A stretch of DNA of 64,000 bases. Source: DASUBV01 sp036501025 (GTDB lineage: Bacteria > Actinomycetota > Actinomycetes > Streptosporangiales > Streptosporangiaceae). A program made the position numbers and the translations under genes. The notes below the pieces were generated by a model. That model ran no database searches. It was not told the origin of the DNA and saw only the letters and a program-made list of their open reading frames with translations. The stretch is taken from the NCBI GenBank assembly GCA_036501025.1, contig DASYBB010000200.1, positions 181,252 to 245,251 of the forward strand, given 5' to 3'. Of this stretch, positions 48,649-57,217 are shown one piece after another. Every line of letters starts with the position of its first letter. Positions within the stretch are counted from its first letter, which is position 1.

Positions 48649-49308
48649 ATGCGAGTGCTGGTGGTGGAGGATTACGAGCCCATGGCCCGGGCGATCGTGA
48701 CCGGGCTGCGCCGGGAGGGCATGGCTGTTGATGCCGTCCACGATGGCGGTGAGGCGCTCGCCCGCCTGGCCCTGACTCGCTACGACGTCGTGGTGCTGGA
48801 CCGGGACCTGCCCGTGGTGCACGGCGACGAGATCTGCCGGCGGCTGGCCGCCGGACGGGCACAGAGCCGGATCCTGATGCTGACCGCGGCGGGCAGCCTG
48901 ACCGACCGGGTGGAAGGCCTGGGCATGGGCGCCGACGATTACCTGGCCAAGCCGTTCGACTTCCCCGAGCTGACCGCCCGGGTGCGCGCCCTCGGGCGCC
49001 GCGCCGCCGAGCCGCTTCCCCCGGTGCTCCAGCATGGCGACATCAGGCTCGACCCGGGCAGCCGCACCGCGTCACGGGCTGGGCAGCGGCTCGGCCTCAG
49101 CGCCAAGGAGCTCGCCGTCCTGGAGTACCTGCTCGCCCGCATGGGCCGGGTCGTCTCGGCCGAGGAACTGCTGGAGCGGGTCTGGGACGAAGCAGCTGAC
49201 CCCTTCACCACCGCGGTCAAGCAGACCATGCACCGGCTGCGGGCCAAGCTCGGCGACCCGCCCGTCATCCGCACCGTCCGCGAAGGCGGATACCAGATCG
49301 GAGACTAA
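48649..49308 (+). CDS. OmpR-family response regulator (cassette 2)
   Basis: 219 residues from ATG 48649. Receiver: VLVVEDYEPMARAIVTGLRR, phospho-acceptor in VVVLDRDLPVVHGDEIC, Lys in GADDYLAKPFDF. Winged helix: LGLSAKELAVLEYLLARMG with DPFTTAVKQTMHRLRAKLG. Paralogue of the regulator at 40280 in the neighbouring chromosomal cassette. It ends in TAATG overlapping the kinase start. Confidence 0.94.
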   Translation: MRVLVVEDYEPMARAIVTGLRREGMAVDAVHDGGEALARLALTRYDVVVLDRDLPVVHGDEICRRLAAGRAQSRILMLTAAGSLTDRVEGLGMGADDYLAKPFDFPELTARVRALGRRAAEPLPPVLQHGDIRLDPGSRTASRAGQRLGLSAKELAVLEYLLARMGRVVSAEELLERVWDEAADPFTTAVKQTMHRLRAKLGDPPVIRTVREGGYQIGD

Positions 49309-50438
49309 TGATGCTTTCCACCCGGACGTCCCGGCCTGTTACCCGCCGGCCCACCCTGCGGGCACGGATGGCCCTGCTCTACGCGGCCCTCATCTGCACC
49401 TCCGGGATCACGCTGCTCGGCGTCACCTATCTCCTCGCACCAGGCCTGCTCATCCACCGGGCGTGGGCACCAGCACCGCATCAGTCAGGCGCCCCGGCTG
49501 CCGGGCATACCGCCGGCACCTTCTCGACCTTCATCGGGTCCGAGGCGTTCCGGGCCGCCGTGGCCGTCGTGGCGATCATGGCCGTGTTCTCCCTCGCGCT
49601 CGGCTGGCTGATCGCCGGCCGGTTCGTCCGGCCGCTGCGCTCCATCATCACCACCGCCAGGGACATCTCGGCCAGCAACCTGCACCAGCGTCTGGGCCTG
49701 CGCGGCCGCGGCGACGAGTTCACTGAGCTCGGCGAAACACTCGACGACCTATTTTCCCGCCTGGAAGCATCGTTCGACTCCCAGCGGCACTTCATCGCCA
49801 ACGCATCCCACGAGCTGCGCACCCCGCTCAGCGCCGGAAGGGCCCTGCTCCAGGTCGCGATCGCCGATCCCGAACCCACCGTGGACACGTTGCGGGCCAC
49901 CTGCCAGGAACTAGTTGATCTCGGCGATCAGCAAGAGCGCCTCATCGCCGCACTGCTCACCCTGGCCAATAGCCAGCGCGGGCTCGCCCACACCGAATCC
50001 CTGGACCTCGCCGACATCGCCTGGAAAGTCATCCTGGGCCGCGGGGACGAAACTGAGCGCCACGGCATCCGCCTCAGCACCGCGCTCGCCTCAGCCCCTG
50101 CGACAGGAGACCCAAGCCTGGCCGAAAGCCTCATCGCCAACCTCATCGACAACGCCATCGGGCACAACCTGCCCGGCGGCCAGGCAGAAATCACGACGGC
50201 CCTGACCGACCAGGGCGCCGCGATAACGGTCGGGAACACCGGCACCCTTATCCCGCCAGACGCGGTGGACTACCTGTTCCAGCCATTCCGCCAGCTCGGC
50301 ACCCAGCGGATCCGCCACGGCGACGGACACGGACTCGGCCTGGCCATCGTCCGCGCCATCGCCGACGCCCACCACGCCACCATCACCGCCAGTCCCCGCC
50401 CCCGGGGCGGCCTCGACATAGAAGTCACTTTCCCCTAG
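49308..50438 (+). CDS. sensor histidine kinase (cassette 2)
   Basis: 376 residues. Two membrane helices (MALLYAALICTSGITLLGVT and FRAAVAVVAIMAVFSLALGW) bracket a ~55-residue extracellular loop. HAMP follows, then H-box FIANASHELRTPLSAGRALL, N-box (LIDNAIGHNL) and G2 (GHGLGLAIVRAIADAHH). Same architecture and much sequence in common with the kinase at 40939. It should sense a compound or the loaded transporter and activate the divergent exporter operon. Confidence 0.92.
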   Translation: MMLSTRTSRPVTRRPTLRARMALLYAALICTSGITLLGVTYLLAPGLLIHRAWAPAPHQSGAPAAGHTAGTFSTFIGSEAFRAAVAVVAIMAVFSLALGWLIAGRFVRPLRSIITTARDISASNLHQRLGLRGRGDEFTELGETLDDLFSRLEASFDSQRHFIANASHELRTPLSAGRALLQVAIADPEPTVDTLRATCQELVDLGDQQERLIAALLTLANSQRGLAHTESLDLADIAWKVILGRGDETERHGIRLSTALASAPATGDPSLAESLIANLIDNAIGHNLPGGQAEITTALTDQGAAITVGNTGTLIPPDAVDYLFQPFRQLGTQRIRHGDGHGLGLAIVRAIADAHHATITASPRPRGGLDIEVTFP

Positions 50439-50592
50439 CTAACTGGGTTCCGGAAGCCTCGTGGCCGAGACGAAGCCTCATATGCCCTGATCAAGGCGTG
50501 TCACAAGGCGGGGTTCTGGCCCAAAACTGAGACCAGCCACGCAGAGTTACCGCGCTCAGGAATCAAGTGGCGCAGCATAGTGCCTGGTCAGG

Positions 50593-50650
50593 CTGGCGGA
50601 GGATAAGAGATTCGAACTCTTGAGGGGTTGCCCCCAACACGCTTTCCAAG
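50593..50650. repeat. attR-like core in tRNA-Ser(GGA)
   Basis: 58 bases identical to 45009-45066, covering the encoded CCA through the anticodon loop of the intact tRNA gene. Confidence 0.85.
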
Positions 50651-50681
50651 CGTGCGCCCTAGGCCACTAGGCGAATCCTCC
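50597..50681 (-). tRNA. tRNA-Ser (anticodon GGA)
   Basis: 85 bases plus encoded CCA (50594-50596). Acceptor GGAGGAT pairs with ATCCTCC. The anticodon loop TTGGAAA gives GGA. It has a long variable arm and T-loop TTCGAAT. It is the apparent integration site of the island to its left. Confidence 0.94.
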
Positions 50682-50844
50682 GCCGGACAGCCTACCGACT
50701 CCCGGCCGGTTCCCGCGCCGCAAGCCGGCCGGAGCTAGCCGCAGATCGCCGAAACGGGTCCTGACCAGGCTCGAACCGGACGGTTCCGGGCGGCCGGCCG
50801 GATAGCTGGCACCGGTGGTGCCAGGGCTGGCTAGACTGACTGCA

Positions 50845-50932
50845 GACCCCTCGCACGGCGTTTATCCCGCCAACTCCCCCAGGGCCGGAAGGCAGCAAGG
50901 GTACGCGGGCTCTGACGGGTGTGCGGGGGGTC
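50845..50932 (+). ncRNA. ffs: signal recognition particle 4.5S-like RNA
   Basis: The tip hairpin GGGCCGGAAGGCAGCAAGGG, with the GGAA tetraloop and the asymmetric loop, is diagnostic of the SRP RNA domain IV that binds Ffh. Ends GACCCCTCGCAC and GTGCGGGGGGTC pair to close the stem. It lies directly upstream of dnaX, as in many actinomycetes. Confidence 0.93.
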
Positions 50933-50961
50933 CTATTTTCCCTCCCGGCGAGGATGAGGTC

Positions 50962-53124
50962 ATGACAGGCGACGCCCCCGGTCCCAGTCAGGGTCCTGGC
51001 CCAGCGGACCAGCCGCAGGCGGCTGCCGCCGCGCCGCTGGCGCTGTACCGGCGGTACCGCCCGGCGAGCTTCGCCGAGGTCAAGGGCCAGGATCACGTTA
51101 CCGAGCCGCTCCGGCAGGCGCTGCGCAGCGGCCGGGTCAACCATGCCTACCTGTTCAGCGGCCCCCGGGGCTGCGGCAAGACGTCCAGCGCGCGGATCCT
51201 GGCCCGGTCCCTGAACTGCGAGCAGGGACCCACGCCGGACCCCTGCGGCGTGTGCGCGTCGTGCGTGGCCCTGGCGCCGTCGGGGCCGGGCAGCATCGAC
51301 GTGATCGAGATCGACGCCGCGTCGCACGGCGGCGTCGACGACGCCCGGGACCTGCGGGAGCGGGCGTTCTACGCGCCCGCCTCCAGCCGCTACAAGATCT
51401 ACATCATCGACGAGGCGCACATGGTGACGCGGGAGGGCTTCAACGCCCTCCTCAAGCTCGTCGAGGAGCCGCCGCCGCACCTGAAGTTCGTGTTCGCCAC
51501 GACCGAGCCGGAGAAGGTCATCGCGACCATCCGGTCCCGGACGCACCACTACCCGTTCCGGCTGGTGCCGCCCGCGGTCCTGCGCGAGCTGATGGAGCAG
51601 ATCCTGGCCAGCGAGGGCGTGCCCTACGAGCCCGCCGTCCTGCCGGTGGTCATCCGGGCGGGCGGGGGATCGGTCCGGGACTCGCTGTCGGTGCTGGACC
51701 AGCTGATCGCCGGGTCGGATGAGTCGGGGCTGTCCTACGCGCGGGCCGCGTCCCTGCTGGGCTTCACCGATGACCGCCTCCTGGATGACGTGGCACTGGC
51801 GTTTGCCGCGCGGGACGGCGCGGCGGTCTTCGGCGCCATCGACCGGGTGGTCGAGGCCGGGCATGACCCGCGCCGCTTCGCCGCCGACCTGCTCGACCGG
51901 CTGCGGGACCTGATCGTCCTGGCCGCCGTGCCCGACGCGGCCTCGACCGGCCTGCTGGAGATTCCCGCGGACCGGGTGGACGGGATGCGGGCGCAGGCGG
52001 ACGGATTCGGCCAGGCCGAGCTCACCCGCGCGGCGGAGGTGGTCAGCGCGGGCCTGATCGAGATGCGCGGCGCGACCTCGCCCCGGCTGCTGCTGGAGCT
52101 CATGTGCGCCCAGGTCCTCCTGCCGCCGGCCGCGGCGGCCGGGCGCGGCGGCGGGACCGCAGGCGGCGACGCGGCCCTGAGCGCCCGCCTGGACCAGCTG
52201 GAGCGCCGGCTCGACGCACTGGGCCAGGCGGGCGCGACCCCGGCCGCCGGCCCGCCGGCGCGCGCGACCGCGGGCCAGCCCGGCCGCGCCCAGCCCGCTT
52301 CCGCCGAGTCGGCCCGAGCTGAGCCCGGCCGCGCCGAGCCCGCCCCGGCCCGCCCGGCCGGCGCATCCCCGCCCTCGGCGCCGACGGCGGGCGCCCGGAC
52401 CGCCGCGGCCGAGCCCCCCGGCGCCCCGGCCCGCTCGCAGCCCGCAGCGCCGTCCCCCGCGGCGGCGCCCCCGGCCCCGGCCCCGCAGCCGGCCGCCGCG
52501 GCCGGCGGCCAGGTCGACACCGCGCAGCTCGTCGAGCGCTGGCCCGACATCCTGGAGGCCGTGCGGAACGAGCGGAAGGTGGCCTGGATCCTGCTGGCCA
52601 GCGCCACCGTCCAGTCCCTGGCCGACAACGCCCTGACCATCGGCTTTCCCGGCGAGGGCAACGCGAAGGGCTTCGTGAGCAGCGGCCACGACGCCGTGCT
52701 CAGCCAGGTCCTGCGGCAGATGTTCGGGATCAGCCCGCAGATCAAGGCCGTCGCCCGGACGCCCGAGACGGCCCGGCCGCCGGCCGACCGCGGCGGCGGG
52801 GGCGGCGCGAGCCCGCCCGCGGGCCGGAGCGCCCCGGCCCGGCCCGGCGGCCCGCCCGCCGCGAGCGGGCCATCCGCCCGCAACAGCCCGGCCAGCCGAA
52901 ACGATGCCCCGCCCTGGGACGGCCCGGCCGACGACTGGGACGACCCCCGCGATGACGAGGACGAGTACGCCGACCCGGCTTCCGTCCCGGCGGTCCCGCC
53001 GCCGGTGACGGCGCTGGGCGCCCGGCCCGGCCCGGCGGGACCGGGCGGCGGCGCGCTGACGGGCATGGACCTGATTGAGCGGGAACTCGGCGGGCGGGTC
53101 ATCGAGGACCCCGGCCTCGCCTGA
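50962..53124 (+). CDS. dnaX: DNA polymerase III subunit gamma/tau
   Basis: 720 residues from ATG 50962. Clamp-loader AAA domain: RRYRPASFAEVKGQDHV, Walker A GPRGCGKTSS, a Zn site of four Cys (NCEQGPTPDPCGVCASC), Walker B IIDEAHM. A very long Ala/Pro-rich linker (about residues 390-520) precedes the tau-like domain (VDTAQLVERWPDILEAVRNE). The acidic C-terminal tail is actinobacterial in style. No frameshift signal for a gamma form is evident. First gene of a conserved block. Confidence 0.94.
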   Translation: MTGDAPGPSQGPGPADQPQAAAAAPLALYRRYRPASFAEVKGQDHVTEPLRQALRSGRVNHAYLFSGPRGCGKTSSARILARSLNCEQGPTPDPCGVCASCVALAPSGPGSIDVIEIDAASHGGVDDARDLRERAFYAPASSRYKIYIIDEAHMVTREGFNALLKLVEEPPPHLKFVFATTEPEKVIATIRSRTHHYPFRLVPPAVLRELMEQILASEGVPYEPAVLPVVIRAGGGSVRDSLSVLDQLIAGSDESGLSYARAASLLGFTDDRLLDDVALAFAARDGAAVFGAIDRVVEAGHDPRRFAADLLDRLRDLIVLAAVPDAASTGLLEIPADRVDGMRAQADGFGQAELTRAAEVVSAGLIEMRGATSPRLLLELMCAQVLLPPAAAAGRGGGTAGGDAALSARLDQLERRLDALGQAGATPAAGPPARATAGQPGRAQPASAESARAEPGRAEPAPARPAGASPPSAPTAGARTAAAEPPGAPARSQPAAPSPAAAPPAPAPQPAAAAGGQVDTAQLVERWPDILEAVRNERKVAWILLASATVQSLADNALTIGFPGEGNAKGFVSSGHDAVLSQVLRQMFGISPQIKAVARTPETARPPADRGGGGGASPPAGRSAPARPGGPPAASGPSARNSPASRNDAPPWDGPADDWDDPRDDEDEYADPASVPAVPPPVTALGARPGPAGPGGGALTGMDLIERELGGRVIEDPGLA

Positions 53125-53167
53125 TCCCGTAGGCTCGAATCGAACGCAGGAATCGAGGATTGGGGTC

Positions 53168-53611
53168 ATGGTGGAGCCTGGCGGACAGCTGGACATGCAG
53201 CAACTGCTCGCGGCCGCGGCCGAGATGCAGACCCAGCTTGTGAACGCGCAGCAGGAACTCGCCGATGCCTCGGTGGAGGGCACGGCCGGCGGCGGGCTGG
53301 TAAAGGCCGTCGTCAGCGGCCAGGGCGAGCTGCTCGACCTGGTCATCGCTCCCGAGGCCATCGACCCGTCCGACCCGGCGGACACGGCGCAGACCATCGC
53401 CGACCTTGTGCTGGCCGCGATCCGGGACGCCAGCGAGTCCGCCGCCGACCTGCAGGAGCAGACAATGGGCCCGCTCGCGGCCGGGTTCGGCGGCGGCGGG
53501 CTGCCGGGCATGCCCGGCATGCCGGGCCTGCCCGGCCAGGGCGGCCTGCCCGGACAAGGCGGCCTGCCCGGCCCTGAGGGGCTGCCCGGCGCCGGCCCGG
53601 GCGCCCAGTAG
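53168..53611 (+). CDS. YbaB/EbfC nucleoid-associated protein with collagen-like tail
   Basis: 147 residues from ATG 53168. The first ~105 residues are a YbaB fold (MQQLLAAAAEMQTQLVNAQQ). The last ~35 residues repeat G-L-P-G-x-x units (LPGMPGMPGLPGQGG onwards), unlike compact YbaB proteins. The fold binds DNA as a dimer. It sits between dnaX and recR as in most bacteria. Confidence 0.9.
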   Translation: MVEPGGQLDMQQLLAAAAEMQTQLVNAQQELADASVEGTAGGGLVKAVVSGQGELLDLVIAPEAIDPSDPADTAQTIADLVLAAIRDASESAADLQEQTMGPLAAGFGGGGLPGMPGMPGLPGQGGLPGQGGLPGPEGLPGAGPGAQ

Positions 53612-53626
53612 AACGGCGGCCTCGCA

Positions 53627-54232
53627 GTGGCCGCCTATGAGGGCGTCATCCAGAACCTCATCGACGAGCTGGGCCTGCTGCCGGGCGTCGGCCCCAAGGG
53701 GGCCCAGCGCATCGCCTTCCACCTGCTCACCTCCGACCCGGCGGACGTCCGGCGGCTGTCGTCGGCGCTGCTGGAGGTGATCGAGCGCGTCAAGTTCTGC
53801 CGCATCTGCGGGAACGTGGCCGAGGAGGACGAGTGCCGGATCTGCCGCGACCCGCGCCGCGACCCCTCGGTCATCTGCGTCGTGGAGGATCCTAAGGACG
53901 TCGCGGCGATTGAGAAGATCCGCGAGTTCCGCGGTCGCTACCATGTGCTCGGCGGCGCGATCAGCCCGATGGACAACGTCGGCCCTGATGAGCTGCGCAT
54001 CAAGGAGCTGATGACCAGGCTGGCCGACGGCTCCGTGACCGAGCTGATCCTCGCCATGAACCCCAATCTCGAGGGCGAGGCGACTGCGGCCTACCTGGCG
54101 CGGCTGCTCAAGCCCATGGGGCTGCGGGTGACCCGGCCGGCCAGCGGGCTGCCGGTCGGCGGCGAGCTTGAGTACGCGGACGAGGTGACCCTCGGGCGCG
54201 CGTTTGAGGGACGGAGACTACTGGATGTCTAG
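53627..54232 (+). CDS. recR: recombination protein RecR
   Basis: 201 residues. HhH motif LPGVGPKGAQRIAFHLL, Zn finger FCRICGNVAEEDECRICRDP, Toprim domain with CVVEDPKDVAAIEK and AMNPNLEGEATAAYLAR. Acts with RecF/RecO in loading RecA at gaps. Its end overlaps the next gene by 8 bp. Confidence 0.95.
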   Translation: MAAYEGVIQNLIDELGLLPGVGPKGAQRIAFHLLTSDPADVRRLSSALLEVIERVKFCRICGNVAEEDECRICRDPRRDPSVICVVEDPKDVAAIEKIREFRGRYHVLGGAISPMDNVGPDELRIKELMTRLADGSVTELILAMNPNLEGEATAAYLARLLKPMGLRVTRPASGLPVGGELEYADEVTLGRAFEGRRLLDV

Positions 54233-54773
54233 CGAGGCCGGCGGCGAGGAATGGCGGCCGTTTGCCGACCGGATCGCCCAGCACGCCCGCGACTTCCTGG
54301 ACGGCGTGGCCGCGCTGTCGCGGGGCGAGGGCGGCGACGAGACCGTGCCGCTGCTCCTCCTGGAGGTGGCCCAGGTCATGCTGGCCGGCGCGCAACTGGG
54401 GGCGAGCGAGGACGTCATCGCGGTCGGCAACCGGGAACCGGACATCAGCGCCGACCCGGACCTCGACGCGCTGCGGACCGGGCTGGCGGCACGGCTGCCC
54501 AGTGACGATTACGCGGAAATCTTCGATCCCTACTCGGCCGATACCAGGGCGACCGCGTTCCGGCTGTCAGATGACCTCGCGGCGGTGGCCGCTGACCTCA
54601 TCCACGGGCTCAAGCATTACGAGGCCGGGCGCGCCGCCGAGGCGCTGTGGTGGTGGCAGTACTCCTACGTGAATCACTGGGGCACGCACGGCGGCGCCGC
54701 GCTGCGGGCGCTGCACTCGGTGGTGGCGCACGCCCGGCTGGACGTCACGGAGGGTGAGCCGGCGGCGAGCTAG
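54225..54773 (+). CDS. DUF5063 domain protein
   Basis: 182 residues from ATG 54225, inside the recR end. All-helical sequence starting EWRPFADRIAQHARDFLDGV, with a Trp-rich end (EALWWWQYSYVNHWGTHGGA). The family always follows recR in actinomycetes; biochemical role unknown. Co-translated with recR. Confidence 0.88.
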   Translation: MSSEAGGEEWRPFADRIAQHARDFLDGVAALSRGEGGDETVPLLLLEVAQVMLAGAQLGASEDVIAVGNREPDISADPDLDALRTGLAARLPSDDYAEIFDPYSADTRATAFRLSDDLAAVAADLIHGLKHYEAGRAAEALWWWQYSYVNHWGTHGGAALRALHSVVAHARLDVTEGEPAAS

Positions 54774-54851
54774 CGCGCCCGCGTTGTCCCGGTCCCGGTT
54801 ACACTGATGGCTGTTTGCCAGGCACACTGACCGGGAGGTGGACGTCCGCCT

Positions 54852-56129
54852 GTGGCCCTCGTCGTCCAGAAATACGGTGGATCCTCGGTCGCGGACGCGG
54901 ACGGGATCAAGCGCGTCGCGCAGCGGATTGTAGCCAGCCGTAAGGCCGGCCATTCGGTCGTGGTGGTCGTCTCAGCCATGGGCGACACCACTGACGACTT
55001 GCGTGACCTGGCCAATCAGGTCAGCCCGCTGCCGCCCGGCCGAGAGCTCGACATGCTGCTGACGGCGGGCGAACGGATCTCCATGGCGCTGCTGGCCATG
55101 GCGATCGCCAACCTGGGTCACGAAGGCCGCTCGTTCACCGGCTCGCAGGCCGGGATCATCACCGACTCCGCGCACGGCAAGGCCCGCATCATCGACGTCA
55201 CCCCGGGCCGCATCCAGTCGGCGCTGGACGATGGCGCCGTCCCGATCGTGGCCGGCTTCCAGGGCGTCTCGCAGACCAGCAAGGACATCACGACCATGGG
55301 CCGGGGCGCCTCGGATACCACCGCGGTCGCGCTGGCCGCCGCCCTCGGCGCGGATTTCTGCGAGATCTACACCGATGTCGATGGCGTGTTCACCGCCGAC
55401 CCCCGCATCGTGCCCGCCGCCCAGCGCATCCCCCAGATCACCTACGAGGAGATGCTGGAGATGGCGGCGTGCGGCGCCAAGGTGCTGATGCTGCGGTGCG
55501 TGGAGTACGCCCGCCGCTACGACATCCCCATCCACGTCCGCTCGTCGTTCAGCAACCAGGAAGGCACCTGGGTGCAAGGCAGCATCCAGGAATTGGAGGA
55601 GAGCGAGATGGAGCAGGCGATCATCTCCGGCGTCGCCCATGACCGGAGCGAGGCCAAGCTCACGGTCGTCGGCGTGCCGGACAAGGTCGGCGTGGCTGCC
55701 CGGATCTTCCGGGCCGTCGCCGGGGCCTCGATCAATCTCGACATGATCGTGCAGAACGTGTCCGCGGCCGCCACCGGCCGCACCGACATCTCGTTCACGC
55801 TGCCGCGCGAGGACGGCCAGGCGGCCATGACGACGCTCCGGGCGCTGCAGGCCGAGGTCGGCTTCGACTCGCTCCTGTATGACGACCAGATCGGCAAGGT
55901 CTCCCTGATCGGTGCGGGCATGCGGTCCAACCCGGGCGTTAGCGCCACCTTCTTCGGGGCGCTCGCCGAGGCGGGCGTCAACATCGAGATGATCTCCACC
56001 TCGGAGATCCGGATTTCCGTGGTCGTCGATGAGAGCGACGTGAACGTCGCGGTCGAGGCCGCCCACTCGGCCTTCGAGCTGGGCAGCACCGAGGGAGAGG
56101 CCATCGTGTACGGGGGGACGGGCCGATGA
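54852..56129 (+). CDS. ask: aspartate kinase, with internal beta-subunit start
   Basis: 425 residues from GTG 54852. Catalytic N-lobe: VVQKYGGSSVADADG, GRGASDTTAVALAAAL, EIYTDVDGVFTADPR. Two C-terminal ACT domains (LTVVGVPDKVGVAARIFRAV and VSLIGAGMRSNPGVSATFFG) give lysine/threonine feedback. An in-frame ATG at 55608 is preceded by GGAGGAG six bases upstream, the usual start of the overlapping beta subunit (173 residues, ACT domains). First step of the aspartate pathway to Lys, Thr, Met. Overlaps asd by four bases (ATGA). Confidence 0.95.
   Translation: MALVVQKYGGSSVADADGIKRVAQRIVASRKAGHSVVVVVSAMGDTTDDLRDLANQVSPLPPGRELDMLLTAGERISMALLAMAIANLGHEGRSFTGSQAGIITDSAHGKARIIDVTPGRIQSALDDGAVPIVAGFQGVSQTSKDITTMGRGASDTTAVALAAALGADFCEIYTDVDGVFTADPRIVPAAQRIPQITYEEMLEMAACGAKVLMLRCVEYARRYDIPIHVRSSFSNQEGTWVQGSIQELEESEMEQAIISGVAHDRSEAKLTVVGVPDKVGVAARIFRAVAGASINLDMIVQNVSAAATGRTDISFTLPREDGQAAMTTLRALQAEVGFDSLLYDDQIGKVSLIGAGMRSNPGVSATFFGALAEAGVNIEMISTSEIRISVVVDESDVNVAVEAAHSAFELGSTEGEAIVYGGTGR
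55608..56129 (+). CDS. aspartate kinase beta subunit (internal start)
   Basis: Same frame as the full kinase. ATG 55608 begins MEQAIISGVAHDRSEAKLTV with a consensus Shine-Dalgarno GGAGGAG at 55595-55601. Independent translation of this part is established in other actinomycetes and gives the alpha2beta2 enzyme. Confidence 0.7.
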   Translation: MEQAIISGVAHDRSEAKLTVVGVPDKVGVAARIFRAVAGASINLDMIVQNVSAAATGRTDISFTLPREDGQAAMTTLRALQAEVGFDSLLYDDQIGKVSLIGAGMRSNPGVSATFFGALAEAGVNIEMISTSEIRISVVVDESDVNVAVEAAHSAFELGSTEGEAIVYGGTGR

Positions 56130-57217
56130 GCTCGCAGCCGGGGGCCTACCGCCCGGTCCTGGCCATTGTCGGCGCGACCGGCGCGGTCGGGACGGTCATG
56201 CGGGACATCGTGTCCACCCGCGACGACGTCTGGGGCGAGATCCGGCTGATCGCCTCGGCCCGGTCGGCCGGCCGCCGGCTCGCCGTCCGCGGCGAGGAGG
56301 TCGTGGTCCGGGAGCTGACCCCCGAGGCCTTCGACGGGGTCGACCTGGCCATGTTCGACGTGCCCGACGAGGTATCGGCCGCCTGGGCGCCGGTCGCGGC
56401 CGCCCGAGGCGTGGTCGTGATCGACAAGTCCGGCGCGTTCCGGATGCACGACGACGTGCCGCTGGTGGTGCCCGAGGTCAATCCGGCCGCGGCCGCCGCC
56501 CGGCCGCGCGGCATCATCTCGGTTCCCAACTGCACCACCCTGTCGGCCATCGTGGTGCTCGGCGCGCTGCACCGGAAGTTCGGGCTGCGCGAGCTCGTCG
56601 CCGCGTCCTACCAGGCCGCCTCCGGCGCCGGGAAGGAAGGCGTCGACGCCCTGTACGACCAGCTCGCCGAGGTCGGCGGCAACCGCGCCCTCGGGCAGCG
56701 GGCCGGGGACATCCGCGCCGCGGTCGGCGACGGCGGCCCGTTCGGCGCCCCGCTGGCCATGAACGTCGTGCCGTGGGCCGGCTCGCTCCGCGCCGAGGGC
56801 TGGAGCTCAGAGGAGCTCAAGATCCGCAACGAGACGCGGAAGATCCTCGGCCTGCCGGGGCTGCGGGTGACCTCGACCTGCGTGCGGGTCCCGGTCATGA
56901 CGGGGCACTCGCTCGCGCTGCACGCCGTGTTCGACGCCGAGGTCAGCCGGGCGGACGCGCAGCGGGTGCTGCGGGACGCGCCGGGGGTCATCGTGGCCGA
57001 CGACCCGGAGCACGGCGAGTACCCGACCCCGGCCGACGCGGTCGGGACGGATCCGACCTGGGTCGGCCGGATCCGGCAGAACCAGGATGACCCGCACGCG
57101 CTGGAGCTGTTCGTGGTCGGCGACAACCTGCGCAAGGGCGCCGCCCTGAACGCCGCGCAGATCGCCGAGCTGCTGGTACCGGAGTTCGCGGCCCGCGCGG
57201 CGAGCGTGGCCGGCTAG
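56126..57217 (+). CDS. asd: aspartate-semialdehyde dehydrogenase
   Basis: 363 residues. NADP fold GATGAVGTVMRDIV; catalytic Cys in VPNCTTLSAIVVLG; substrate-binding ASYQAASGAG and the His in GHSLALHAVFD. Reduces beta-aspartyl phosphate made by the upstream kinase. Its last four bases overlap the convergent regulator gene. Confidence 0.95.
   Translation: MSSQPGAYRPVLAIVGATGAVGTVMRDIVSTRDDVWGEIRLIASARSAGRRLAVRGEEVVVRELTPEAFDGVDLAMFDVPDEVSAAWAPVAAARGVVVIDKSGAFRMHDDVPLVVPEVNPAAAAARPRGIISVPNCTTLSAIVVLGALHRKFGLRELVAASYQAASGAGKEGVDALYDQLAEVGGNRALGQRAGDIRAAVGDGGPFGAPLAMNVVPWAGSLRAEGWSSEELKIRNETRKILGLPGLRVTSTCVRVPVMTGHSLALHAVFDAEVSRADAQRVLRDAPGVIVADDPEHGEYPTPADAVGTDPTWVGRIRQNQDDPHALELFVVGDNLRKGAALNAAQIAELLVPEFAARAASVAG

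Larger units (their letters stand above)
45009..50650. mobile_element. tRNA-Ser(GGA)-bounded ABC/two-component island
   Basis: A segment of 5.6 kb between two identical 58-bp copies of the 3' half of tRNA-Ser(GGA). It holds five intact genes (two permeases, one ATPase, regulator, kinase) and TGAGAC arm-like repeats inside both ends. No integrase or other mobility gene is present. Third codon positions contain visibly more T and A than in neighbouring genes. Confidence 0.65.
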
